Shown in pieces: positions 24,488 through 37,355 of a stretch of 64,000 bases of DNA. Made by a program: the position numbers and the translations under genes. The number at the start of each line of letters is the position of its first letter. The first letter of the stretch is position 1. Source of the DNA: Mesaphorura yosii (lineage: Eukaryota; Arthropoda; Collembola; Poduromorpha; Tullbergiidae); contig WIXG01000109.1 of assembly GCA_009869945.1 (NCBI GenBank), positions 151,842 through 215,841 on the forward strand, read 5' to 3'. Under the pieces are notes generated by a model that worked only from the letters and a program-made list of their open reading frames with translations, did no database searches and was not told where the DNA came from.

Positions 24488-26325
24488 TTCGATTTTCTTT
24501 CTTCTGGTGACTTATGAAACTTGATAGCAAAGGTTGGCGTTCGCGAACAATTGAAGTGTTTGGTACTGGAAGTTTAAAACTTTTGTCCTAGTCAAGAAAG
24601 TCAAGATCGGACGATTGTGCGTGCAGGTGCTCCTGATCCGTGAAGAGAGTCTATCTTCCAGTAAATCCAGGGAACCGAAACCGGTTTGATGTCACAATTT
24701 GCCGTCAATTTAGTCGTACTTGCCTCGGGTCACCGTGAACTTGACGCAGCCAGCGTGGATTGCTTCTGCTTGTCGGAGCACATGAGCAGCGAATGATATC
24801 CTTTAAAAAATTGTTTTCTGTCTTTATCGTGTTAATTAATGAATTCTGGACAATGCAGGTGGACTCGAGATTACAATCAAAAAGGAAGAAGATTTACAAC
24901 AGTTTTGGCTTCAAGGTGGAAGATTATCACAAGATTCCTGATTCTCGTATTGCAGTGCATTGCGTGGACATTAACTCATTATGAAATGGTACATGAATTA
25001 ATTACCTTTTTTACCTTAAAATTACACACAATTTGTGCAAAAGCAAAAAATGCGCATCGTGCCTCAGCTTTATTAACCATAAATTATATTTATGGGAAAT
25101 GTGAGAGCGAGATCGTGCCATTAAGATTAATAGGTTTATTGTTCTTGAGCAGTCACAAGCACAAGCTGCTGCAAGGCATCTTCCAAATTCTGTAACTTGT
25201 AACTTGACGTTTGATGGTCAATGTCAACATCAAATGCAAATTAGGAGATGGTTGGTTACATTCACTGACTCGCCATGCCGTCCCATGCGAATTTGCAAAT
25301 GGCGAATGTATGTAGAAACACTAGAAAAACGAACGCACACTGCGGAATGGGTGTAGAATCCATATTTTATCACATTTATGGTGATGACGATGATGATGGA
25401 AGTGAGGAGGCACTTCCTTGACATTGCAATTAATTGAGATGCTGCCTGGCGATAAGCGAACGTCAAATTGCAATTTTCAGTGAACTTTAGCACTTCATAC
25501 ACACAGGAAAAAAAGCGGTCAGGATTTTACACATTCATGCGGCTTTGGCTTCCACTTCCCGAAAGCTGCTATGTCTCAATCGCAATCTCGAAATTGCTGA
25601 ATTATATTGATTGATTTCTATTCTAACGAAGATCATGCAGATATTCTGGATTACGTAATTACGTATTTGACGAGGAAGCGTACGTTACAATGAAAAAGTA
25701 CTCCAAAACTGATGTTCTAGTGGATGAAAGCAGCGAAGCTCCACTGATTAGTACGGCAATCACAATCACAGCGAGCTCTCACCTCCGCCTCCACGTTCGG
25801 TTCCAAGTTGTACACAGGTCCGGAAATGATTTGTTATTTCCTGTCATTTCTGTGCATGAATTTCTTCCGAAATCCACATCTCAATCTCAATTCTTTCTCT
25901 CAGTCTCCTGCATTCATGAATCATTAGTTAGCGTATCCTCATTTTCCTCATACAACACTTGCAGGATCACAGAAAGGAGACGCGCACACACAACTGGTAC
26001 GCTTCTGAATGCGTTAGCATTGGAAAGCCGAAGCTGAAGCCGGATTCAAGTTATATACACTTGTGTGCTTGTGTTCATGACGGAGGAGTCATTGCTATTG
26101 CTATTTTAGTGGTATTTGGCATGAATTACGTACAAAGGCGGAGTGCAGTGTATGTGTATAACAACTGACATAAGATAATTCCTGATTTAGCCGAGGAATC
26201 ATTTAAAATAAAGGTTCCACACTAATTTATTGACAGTGCTATACGTTAGGTCTGGTTTTGGATAGGGAGGGTTATTATTTATTATTCAGTGTTCAGTGGA
26301 CACCGTATAATTTTCACACCGCAAA
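24488..26325. other. Intergenic region between CAP gene and Abi
   Basis: About 1.8 kb containing the promoter sides of two divergent genes. Frames up to 118 codons on the plus strand (24839-25195, 25690-26037) lack motifs, and I see no RNA gene. Confidence 0.5.
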
Positions 26326-28133
<1,808 letters not shown>

Positions 28134-28784
28134 ATTATACGTGTGTTTTCACATTTTCATAATTTATAAATAATTATACGCGTTTTGCTTGAGCATTCAT
28201 CTCCGTTAGCCATCGTGATTTGCTTCGACTTTTTTGAAATTTTATAAGAAGCTGCTTGTAGTTAAAGTAATAATCAATACTCGATTTGATATTTATGTCA
28301 CAATTCGTTTCTCATTTCAATCACAGCATGGCTTTAGCATAGCACAAGCGTAGTTCCAGCGCACTTTAGAGACTTGCTCTGTGCTTGGTTATTTGAAATA
28401 AATTTTGGAGATTTCATTAAATTGCATTCTCAACGCATTGATTCCATTGAGAGAGTCTTTTACTGCTATTTCACTCTTGCTCATTTCCGGCTCTATGAAT
28501 CACGTTCCATTTCAGTTTTACGATTCTTGTGTCTTCATTCGTCGTTGACAAACACCGCATTAGGTCATCTTGTACAAAATACGTAAAAGGTTTGTGCAGA
28601 CGTACGAAGGCAAAGAGGGCAGCATGCAGAAGATTCAACGAAACACTGTACAAGAAAGTGCGGATCACTTCGAACCTGCAAGGAAAATTGAGTTTATGCA
28701 GTGTACAGTGTAAAGAGAGAAACGTGAAGATTGTTCAGTTAATTTAATTAAAAATCGACGAATTTTGTGGTTGTGCCATCCAAA
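28134..28784. other. Abi 3' UTR and COX7C promoter region
   Basis: About 650 bases. An ATAAATAA stretch near 28165 could serve the Abi 3' end. No gene is seen. Confidence 0.5.
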
Positions 28785-29110
28785 ATGATTGCAAGTCGGC
28801 TGGTGGGTGCAGTTCGTCCAGTTGCTGGACGCAATATTTCGACAACGGCTCTACGTCGAGGTGGTGATCATGGCCATCATGACATTGGAGGAGTTCCTGG
28901 AGCGGTAAGCCGTCCAAGACCAACAGCTATCTATCTCATTTATCTGTTTCAGTACTAATAAAAACATGCCCTGTTTGTGTAATATTGCAGAATCTGCCGT
29001 TTAGCATTCATAATCACCGCAAATTAGCCGTTTACATGGTCTTGTTCTTGGGGTCAGGATTTGCAACACCATTCTTCCTTCTTCGTCATCAACTTTTGAA
29101 GAAGAAGTAA
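28785..29110 (+). CDS. COX7C: Cytochrome c oxidase subunit 7C, mitochondrial
   Basis: Two exons, 28785-28904 and 28991-29110, phase 0, giving 79 residues. The first 30 or so residues are Arg/Ser/Ala-rich with no acidic residues ([20 protein letters not shown]), a mitochondrial targeting sequence. The mature part has the COX7C signature NLPFSIHNH, then one transmembrane helix ending [19 protein letters not shown]. It is a small structural subunit of respiratory complex IV in the inner mitochondrial membrane. It is slightly longer than the human precursor, the extra being in the presequence and a His-rich linker ([11 protein letters not shown]). An AATAAA at 29319-29324 is the likely polyadenylation signal. 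Confidence 0.95.
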
Positions 29111-30018
29111 AGCAGCCAGTGCAGCAATAACAAATTTAGAAAAAGATGCTTCACGCCTACGCAACCCATCAATCAGTTATAAGATACCATGTTCAGCTCA
29201 TTGCAATTGCAGTTCTGTAATATTGTCGAATGAAAAGAATACCAAGTCAAGCAGGTGTTGCAAAACAAGTCATAAATATTTCACAGTAGTGAATATTGTA
29301 GTCGTTCCTGTATGGTTAAATAAATTGATATAATCCCGAATTGATATCACATGGAGTTTATTCAGCGATTTAATTAGCGACTGGCTGCCGCGACTTCCAT
29401 TATGGGAGCACAATGTAATAATGTATTAATACCTTATCACCGACTTCGTTGTGGAAATTTTAAAAGATTAGAAAGGATATGAGTGAGCATACGTCATTAT
29501 CATATACAGATTTGGCAGACAAATTGCACTAGTTAAATCAGTCAAGTGATCCTTACGGAGGTCAAATCGACTAGTCCTTAGCAGGACAAAATCACAATTG
29601 GGAGACTTAACTATTATTACTTTGTGCCTTCGAGTCTGGTTATATGACATAGAAATTAGAAAAATTCTAAAATGGAAAGGCAAGACAGGACAAATACATT
29701 CAAGCTACTTCGAAATACGTTAAACCAAGAGTCAGGCGAGTTTAATTTAATTATTTAGATGTAAAACTAGCTTATATACTTTAGTAAGCTTGTCCAAATG
29801 ACCAAATGACAAAGGAATGTCAGACTCTTTTCAAATCAAAACATGTACAGCTAAAGTAACTTGTTAAGTACAAACCTAAAGTAATATCCGATATCCGAAA
29901 TTCGAGATAAGAGCGATGAGTGATTCGAACTTTGGCAAGACAAACGAACACATTGATTGACAAGGTAAAGAGCGAACTAAGGCCATAATGTTACGAATCA
30001 CAAACGGAAGTATCCGCG
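29111..30018. other. Intergenic region (convergent 3' UTRs)
   Basis: About 0.9 kb between the convergent COX7C and TRAIP-like genes. It should carry both 3' UTRs. No coding frame is supported. Confidence 0.55.
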
Positions 30019-31590
30019 CTAATTAGCCTTTGTCACTAGCGTCATGTCGGCCATGTCACTTCTGGTAACGTCCAGCTCGTGATGAGTAGAGTGAGGAACA
30101 TCTAGAAACGACGGACTTGGTGATCTCAAACGATTGGTGGTAGTCGGATTCGGATACAAGGAATCATCAGCAAACGAACTTGCATCGATGTAGTCTTCGC
30201 AAGACTCATCCAAGATGCTCTTGCTCTCATTTGCTGAAGTGTCAGGAGTTGTGGATTCTGTGTTGATTCCTCCTGGACCCTCACTTTCACGATCAGCGCC
30301 ATATTCGCTTGATGAAGTCGATGTGGTGTGGCTGTCCGATTCTGTATTGTTTCCGCCTTCAAATGCTTCAAACGAAGCGTGAGAATTGTCTTCCATTTCC
30401 TCTTCTTCTACCTTAATTTCCACAGGGTCGTCCGTATCGATTATTTCCTCGGGTTCTTTAACTACCACTGGTACTGACCCACTCAGGTCATTCATCGACT
30501 CTTCTCCAAGCATTTGTAAGTCGGCAGAATTGAACCCATTTCCAGCTCCAGGAGTTGCATTTGGTTTGAGTTTCTGTAATAGCTGGATGCAGAGATCGAC
30601 GGCGATTTCTTGTCTCTGCCCATTCGATGTAGTAAGTGTCACGTTTTTGTTTGCTTTCTCAGCCATCAATAAACTTCTATACAAATAGGACACAGTACAT
30701 TATTCGAAAGTTTGGAAATATTTCACACATGTCACGCGTTGACAAATTTACCTCAAAGAGGATTTCTGCTCCTTCAGCGTCTTAATGCGGTCGAATTGTT
30801 CTTCTAACTTTTGTTTAAGTACTAGATTTTCTTTGTCCTTCTTTTCCAACTCAGCGATTAATTGGATTTTTATAGCCTCGGCCTCTTCCATAAGAATCTC
30901 TTTCTCTTGTTCAGCATTTTTCAGTATGTTTTGAATTTTAACCTTTACCTTTCCTTTAGCTTCGTTAACGAATTTGGTATGCTCAAATCTGGAACAAATT
31001 AAGGAATGTTATATTTTGGTCATTATACGAACACTGCAAACACATGAAAAACTTCAGCATTCAGATTCAAACCTCAAAAGATCGTGAACCAGCCTTTCAT
31101 CCTCATATTTGGATTGAAATTCTACTAGCTGTCCAAGTTTTTCATCGATCTCCTCTTGAAGCTGGTGGTTGACACCGTACTGGGTCTTTGCATCTTGATA
31201 GCGATTGATGATCTCGTCGGTTTCTTCGTCTCCAGACTACATTTACACATTGACAATGTCACATTTTTCTCGAACGTAAGCGTAGTGAACTTTGAAAAAC
31301 TCACCGGAAAAATGCGCTGGAGCTCACCCTGGACTACTTTGGTCTTACAATACGGACACTCCATACTAAGGAAAATGATCGGACAATAAAATATTATTAG
31401 AAGTCGTTCAGAAGTGCCTTCAACTGTGAACAACGAAAGATTCTTACCGTGGATAGTCGCGACTGTTGAACCAGCCTTCCAAGCAATTCAGGTGATATAA
31501 ATGACCACATTTTGTCACAACCAGATCCGCATTGTTGCCTTCCCCAGCGGGTGTGATTAGATCTCGGCAAACAATGCAAATAAACGACAT
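30019..31590 (-). CDS. TRAIP: TRAIP-like RING-H2 E3 ubiquitin ligase
   Basis: Five minus-strand exons: 31590-31448, 31365-31305, 31236-31073, 30988-30752 and 30676-30019, giving 420 residues. Residues 5-54 form a RING: C5, C8, C28, H30, H33, C36, C51, C54 (CIVC, KCGHLYHLNC, CPYC). A long charged coiled coil follows (about 70-205), then a Ser/Thr/Asp/Glu-rich disordered tail. That order and the RING spacing match TRAIP (fly Nopo), a nuclear E3 that ubiquitinates the replicative helicase during mitosis and at DNA crosslinks. The tail has a sumoylation-type IKVE motif in an acidic stretch. I do not see the PCNA-binding PIP box that ends vertebrate TRAIP; this protein ends in MTLVTKAN. Another RING/coiled-coil family is the main alternative. 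Confidence 0.72.
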
Positions 31591-33123
31591 TGTGAGGCTG
31601 CCGTGTATTAACACAACCAATGACACAACTTAACTTGGCCGTTAGATCGTTATAAAATTATCACAGAATCGCGCAACCGTGCATTTAATTAAATGACAAT
31701 GCCAGCAGTTACAAAGTAAATTACAACAAAATCTGGAATCTATAATCTATAAAAGATAATAAAACACGTTCGTAGAGGATCTAGCGCGAGTCTGGATGCT
31801 GGAAGACAATGAACCAATACGACGGAGTGGGACTGGGTGAATGAAAGACCGAAGTAGATGTAACAAAATCACAACAGAATTCAAATTATGACTCATGCAT
31901 GTTTTATCTCTGCCTCTTTTCTTGTTCCTGCTGCAGGCTGTGCTGGTCGCGATCTCAATTTCAGCCACGCAATGTTAAATCCTCAATTATGAAATCAGCG
32001 TCTTAAAAGTATTGACGCGATGAAGCTTAAAGCTAAATCGCAAAATCGCTATTTATATGTGTAACTCCAGGTTTGCTAGTTTCAGCCATTAGCATAGAAT
32101 TCTGACCAGAACCTGTCACCAGTGAACACGAATGACCGAAGATCCAATTTCAATCATTTTTCGTTATAAGCCAACAATTCTAACTTCGAATGCGGCATAT
32201 ATAAATGTGAACCAATGTTCTGGCCCCTAGCTGAATAATTTTGACAAATGTAGCTTGCTGCAATCAGTGCCATTTAAAATTTTATTTTAAAGATTCGATG
32301 ACCCAGCGTTCGCCAGACCTGACAGCCTTTTATAATGTTGCAACTTCGCATTGCTATAAAGCATCCTTTTCAGGTCTTGATTGTTTGTCCTCCTCACTCG
32401 CTGGTCTCACAGTGGACACAATGGAACAATTTCCGTTGAGTCTTTGGCATTCTCATTGATGATTTCCCATTTTCCAGATTTCCAGTTCAGTCAGTACCTG
32501 ATTCCGAGTACGATTTGGTTGAACAAAGAATGAAAAATGTATGCTTTCCTTTTATGGTACACCCGAGTAAACATAAACAACTATGCAGAGCCAAGAATTC
32601 AAACCCGTCAAGAAGCAGTATCTATCACTAAATCATTATAAACATCTCTCTAAATTCAAAATGACGGCTTTAGATTGATTTAGTTGAACTGGGGCCAGCT
32701 GTGATTTCGAAATGTGATCCAGAAACAGCAATATGTGGTAAGCAAGTCAATTCCATCAAGTGTCAATATTTCATAATAGCTGAATGCAGCCAATTTAATA
32801 AAATAAACACTTCCGACTGTATTCAGATTCTTTGAACGCCCAGCAGGAATGAGGCATTGGTTAATTGAAGAGGGTTTGCCGGTTCAGTAAGCGCGAATCT
32901 CCATTGTAATCTCTTCCCGTCTTTGATAGACCTCCGACCTCCTTTGATTGGTTAGAAGGAAGTATCTTGTCTCACACGTTTACGCATTACGAACGGCCCT
33001 GTAAAAGAAACTAACATGGACGCTGGCACTGCGGGACAATTTCGACTTAGCTGAGTCCTGAGCTCTAAGGACTCCCTAGTAAGGAGTATAAGAATCTCAA
33101 CCTGTGCACACCGAGTCAGTATT
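31591..33123. other. Intergenic region between divergent genes
   Basis: About 1.5 kb between the TRAIP-like start and the start of the 275-residue membrane protein. The frames at 31747-31968 and 32241-32459 carry no motif I recognise. Upstream non-coding exons are possible. Confidence 0.5.
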
Positions 33124-34093
33124 ATGGAGCTTCCAAACTCGAAGAAGCAACATCCATTCAACATTGCACAACAATGCAAGCGAAATGCATGGAGCTTCTC
33201 AGCAATAATATTCCCCATTATAATTCCAGCATGTCACATGCTATTGTTCAGTTATTTATGGCAGCAGGACGTAGTCGAGCGGCAGACATGTACTTGCGGC
33301 TGTTGGGATAATGTTTTCAAAGGTACTAAAGCAAGGCTCCTTTCCACGCGTAAGACGCGTTAATGACTTTCATTATCGCCAACACAGGTCCGTACGAGCA
33401 CGGTGTTGCAAGATACAAACACGTTTACTTCAACGCAACTTCCAACACATTCAAGATCTGGACAGTCACCATCTTCTTCTTCATCGCTTTGTACGAAATT
33501 GCCAAGAGAATCATCACCCTATTCCTCCTGCGGAAATTGAGATTAAGCATGGCGCTCCTCTTCTGCATATCATTTCACTCGCATTACTATGCGTGGTGGG
33601 CCATGTTCAATTACTGGAATGACGACTACAATGCGCAGTGGAATCATCAAATGTTCTTCACCATAACTGAGCTGATATCAACCGCAGTCGTTGTTACGTA
33701 CTTGGACCGACGTGTCGCCGTTCAACCGCTTCCGTTGCTGGTCACCATCAATATTGCCCTTGCACATATCCTTTGTGGAAGCTGGGACAATTTTGTCGAG
33801 AATGTTCTGCTTCAAAAAGGTGGACTGCATCAGGTAAGAGAATTCGGAACACAGCCGTAAGAGAATGTGCGATAATTTTTCACATCCACGCAATTTGTAT
33901 TTAACTTCAGATTCTCCGCGACATTGCATTGATGTCGACCGACATTCTGTACGCTGGTATTTGTCTCCTCGAGCTTCGTATTTATGCCAAATCAAACGGT
34001 GAATCCATGAAGAGTGTGCTGTTCCAGAAGAATCACCTCACATTCCTCGGATGGTTCACTGCGGTCATGTACGTGGTTGTGCTATTCTTGTAA
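33124..34093 (+). CDS. Polytopic membrane protein, unknown function
   Basis: Three exons, 33124-33322, 33388-33833 and 33911-34093, giving 275 residues. I do not recognise the family. Hydropathy by eye suggests six or seven helices: about residues 23-46 and 90-113, then a pair around 125-170, one near 182-200, one near 220-237 and the last nineteen residues. After helix 1 comes a Cys-rich loop with CTCGCWDNVFKG. A related CGSWDNFVEN sits at about 197-206, so a CG-x-WDN motif occurs twice. A loop sequence YEHGVARYKHVYFNATSN is probably extracellular and has an N-glycosylation sequon. The protein ends directly in a hydrophobic helix. Splice sites are clean and composition is normal, so it is a real gene. 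Confidence 0.78.
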
Positions 34094-34914
34094 ACACAGT
34101 TCGGAAGTATCGGAAGAGTACAGCAGTAGTTGTGAGTCGTGAGCTTCTAAATGTAAACTCAGAGCGAGGACCCTGTGGATTATTTCGATTATCAATTATC
34201 CAGCGACTCCGGTGCCGTCAGCGATAAGACCACAAGCACATCATCAAAGGTTCCGGGCTTAAGTATCTTTGTGAAGAATCTCTGTTAGTTTGTGTGAAGC
34301 AACATACTCAACGGCTTTCCATAATAATTCTGTGAAACCAGCCAGTCGAGCCAGTAGTCCTAATTAGAATTATTTACGCAAGTTGTTTTAATAGTGCAGC
34401 GATAACTGCAACAATTATTGTTTAGTGAGATTATCCATTAGCCATTAGCCAATAGCATAGTCCAACCGAAAGCTAAAATTGATATTCAATATTTGCCATA
34501 TGAAGTGATCTGATTAGCAATAGCTCTATATAGACAATCATCTCGAGAATCTCGACTCCAACGTTCATGTATTTTGCCAAAGGAATCTCGTTATTGTACT
34601 TGCTGTTAAAATTGTTGGTGTCGTCCAAGGCTGGTCTGGCCTCCACTTTAGTTCTGTCCAAACCAAATTCAATCCACGCAACTGACATTCTGCTTACATT
34701 GTTACATTTCATTTCCATTACCTGTCCTGTGGTTAAATGTTGCTGTGATCTTTGCATGAAAATGTTGTAATAAATGTTGTATACATTTGTAAGGTAAATT
34801 AACAGCATTTTATTCAAACACGGGTGCAAAATCAACGACCAACTCACTTTTATTGCAAACATTAAGCCTAGCAAAGCTAAAGGTTCGAATACTGATTCCA
34901 AGTCTAATTACTCA
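34094..34914. other. Convergent 3' UTR region
   Basis: Between the membrane-protein stop (34093) and the gcm stop (34915). A minus-strand AATAAA at 34814-34809 would end gcm transcripts about 100 bases past the stop. The 142-codon minus-strand frame at 34473-34901 is AT-rich, in a different frame from gcm, and I do not call it coding. Confidence 0.5.
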
Positions 34915-37355
34915 CTACCCGCCCACCCATGAATTCTGTACCTGTGCCTGATTTCTCAACGCCATGTTCGATTGTTCATTACCCGTGCCCGTGCCTGCAC
35001 CTGCAAGAGAAGCTCCTTCGAAATAGTCGGGCACAATGAATTCTTGATGCTGCTGATACGGAGCTGCGAGTGGGCTGCAATTTGTCATTGTGGTGGCGGT
35101 TTCGACTTCCTCCTGATACCGACCACGACTTGATGCTAACTGAGCCTGAGCAGAAATCGGATACGACGTAAATGAATAGTAATTGTATCCATTGCTGCTT
35201 TGGGCATAATGTGAGTTCGCCCAAGAAACCGCGCTCGACGGATCACCGTACGCCATTCTGGGCTCGTCGTCGTACCGCGTTGCCGTTGTCGCTGGCGTGG
35301 GCGTTGGAGTCTGAAGACCCGTGGAAAGGTTGCGGTACGATTCACAAGGAACTGCAACCGCAATATTCGAGGCAATGGATGAGGAGATTGGAAAATGCTG
35401 ATCATTCACGTCGTGACTTTGATTGCAACCCAGGCCGGCGCCGGGGGCTGGATTGTAATATTGCACCGGCTCTTCACTTAGCTGATGATGGAAATTCGTG
35501 CTCGGTGCTTGTAAATGGCAGTAATTGTACGGATGTTGACCCCCATTATCCGCATTGGAGTGTGGTTCCAGTAAAAATATGTCGGACGGGCGAAAAGTGT
35601 CTTCCGCATAAAAATCGTCACTGGATGTGCCACAGAAATAGTTTGTACCTTCTTTCACGTCTGATGAGAACGCTGTAGGTGCATGGGACCAGTAATCAAT
35701 TCGGTCTGAACCCTGGCAAGATGCGCTTCCATTTCCGTTGGAATAGAAGCCGGTACTCGGTCGATGATTGAACGATGACGTGAAACTTGCACTGGCATTG
35801 CTATCCTGCTGCTTCAGACTCTTTAAAGCTTTGCATCCAAACCAGCTATAGTTGTACCCAGACTTCTTGGTTTTTTTGCTTTTGCTATTGCACCCTGTGC
35901 CTTTTGTAGTGGTTGTGGTGTTGTAGTTCTTTGCAGGGCAATCTGAGAATTTCTCTCCGGTGATTCCCGGATACGCGAAAGATGAAGAATAATCGAATTT
36001 CGAAGATTTTGTCAAGTAATTTATTACTCCGGCCTTCATAGCCACGTCTTGACTAGATTTGCGGTTACGATTGCGGTTTGTTGCTGATTTACTAACCGTG
36101 CTTGCTGAGCCTGCATCCGCTTCTTGTTTTCTGTTTGCGCGTATGCCTGTAGCTGCTACTGCAGTGAGATCACTCCTTGAAGATTGAAGCAGTGGTGCGT
36201 TTGGAATGAAACTTGTCAAAGGGCTCTGGCTCTGACCAATTTGTGGATTTTGTCTGCGGTGACTTTTGGTTACCTTCTTCTCTGGCCTGATGAACCCCGT
36301 CGACGGTGGAAGCAAACTTCCTTGGCCGAAGGATTGGAGTTGTTGTTGCTGACGTCTCGTCCCCGTTAAATTCTTCCTGGTTTCAAGGGTCACCTTCGAC
36401 TCCGGTTTCGGGTGGTCGTGCACGCCTTTTGACTGTGTAGAACATAAAGACAGTAAATTATAATTATCACGTCACCTTTCTCTAATACATTTAGACTAGA
36501 ACTAGCATGCAAAAACAAAATATCAACTTATCTATATAATGCATTATGCGAAATACTGAAATGAGAAATTGGCGTCACTGAACGAAGAAGGCGTGCTATA
36601 AAATTTGGGGGGATTTAAAACTTGAAGCAAGCGTGGAACTATTATTCGTGATTCGTGTGGTCCGAGGAAATATTCGGACTTATAAATTACTGATGACATG
36701 ATAAGCTGTCCAAGGACTTCAACTCAAATCACTCAAATACTGAATGCCGAATACGTACCTGAAAGAAGATTGTGTGTTCCGTGTGCCTCCAGAAATGAGT
36801 CACAGGATAGCCGCAGTGTCCTCTGCAGCTTAGAATCTCGAGTTTCCCGTTACACGCCGGATTGGGACAAGACTTTTGCTGCTGCTTCTTCCTCGCCTTA
36901 TCACAAATCGCTGGTCTCAGACGGAGCAAGTCTGGCGAATTCGGCAACTGACACTTCTGGGAACAAACCAGCACGCCAAGACAGGATTTCTTCAGGATGT
37001 GAACGTTGTGATTGTTTGTGTTTCGCATTGCCCAGCCAGAAGTATGGCGCTTGGCCTGGTCGCACTCGGCTGGGTATACGAACTTGCAGTGGCCATCGGG
37101 CCATTCTTGGAACTGGTCGTGTGATGTGACGAGTGGTGTGCGGCTGTCGTTAATGTCCCAATCAAGTACTGTGTTTGTGAGACTGTTTGCAGCAGCGACG
37201 CCAGCACAGTTGTTTGTGAAACCACTGACAATTGCAGAATTTTGGAACAATGGGCTACACGACCCGAGATTTCCATTGACGCCACTGCCATTGCCTATTT
37301 TACAGTATTGGCTAAGAACTGCACTGCTTGGCGAGTTTAGTGTGGTTGTAATCAT
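34915..37355 (-). CDS. gcm: Glial cells missing (GCM-domain) transcription factor
   Basis: Two minus-strand exons, 37355-36759 and 36432-34915, phase 0, giving 704 residues. Residues about 65-215 are a complete GCM DNA-binding domain. It begins [12 protein letters not shown], runs through [73 protein letters not shown] and ends FFQ plus [13 protein letters not shown]; the intron splits the domain after FFQ. The cysteines and histidines that bind two zinc ions in this fold appear conserved. The C-terminal half is low-complexity (Ser, Asn, Tyr, Gln, Pro), presumably the activation region, and lacks recognisable domains. In flies gcm directs glial and blood-cell fate; in vertebrates the family acts in placenta and parathyroid. 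It is longer than fly Gcm because of the C-terminal region. Confidence 0.96.

Noticed and set aside
25690-26037. 115-codon plus-strand frame upstream of Abi
   Set aside because: Ser/Thr-rich random-looking peptide with no splice link to Abi, whose own start is well supported.
34473-34901. 142-codon minus-strand frame just past the gcm stop
   Set aside because: Different frame from gcm, AT-driven composition, no motif, lies partly in the gcm 3' UTR and past its polyadenylation signal.
35172-35678. 168-codon plus-strand frame
   Set aside because: Antisense to the low-complexity C-terminal exon of gcm; open by composition only.
36698-37129. 143-codon plus-strand frame
   Set aside because: Antisense to the conserved GCM domain exon.
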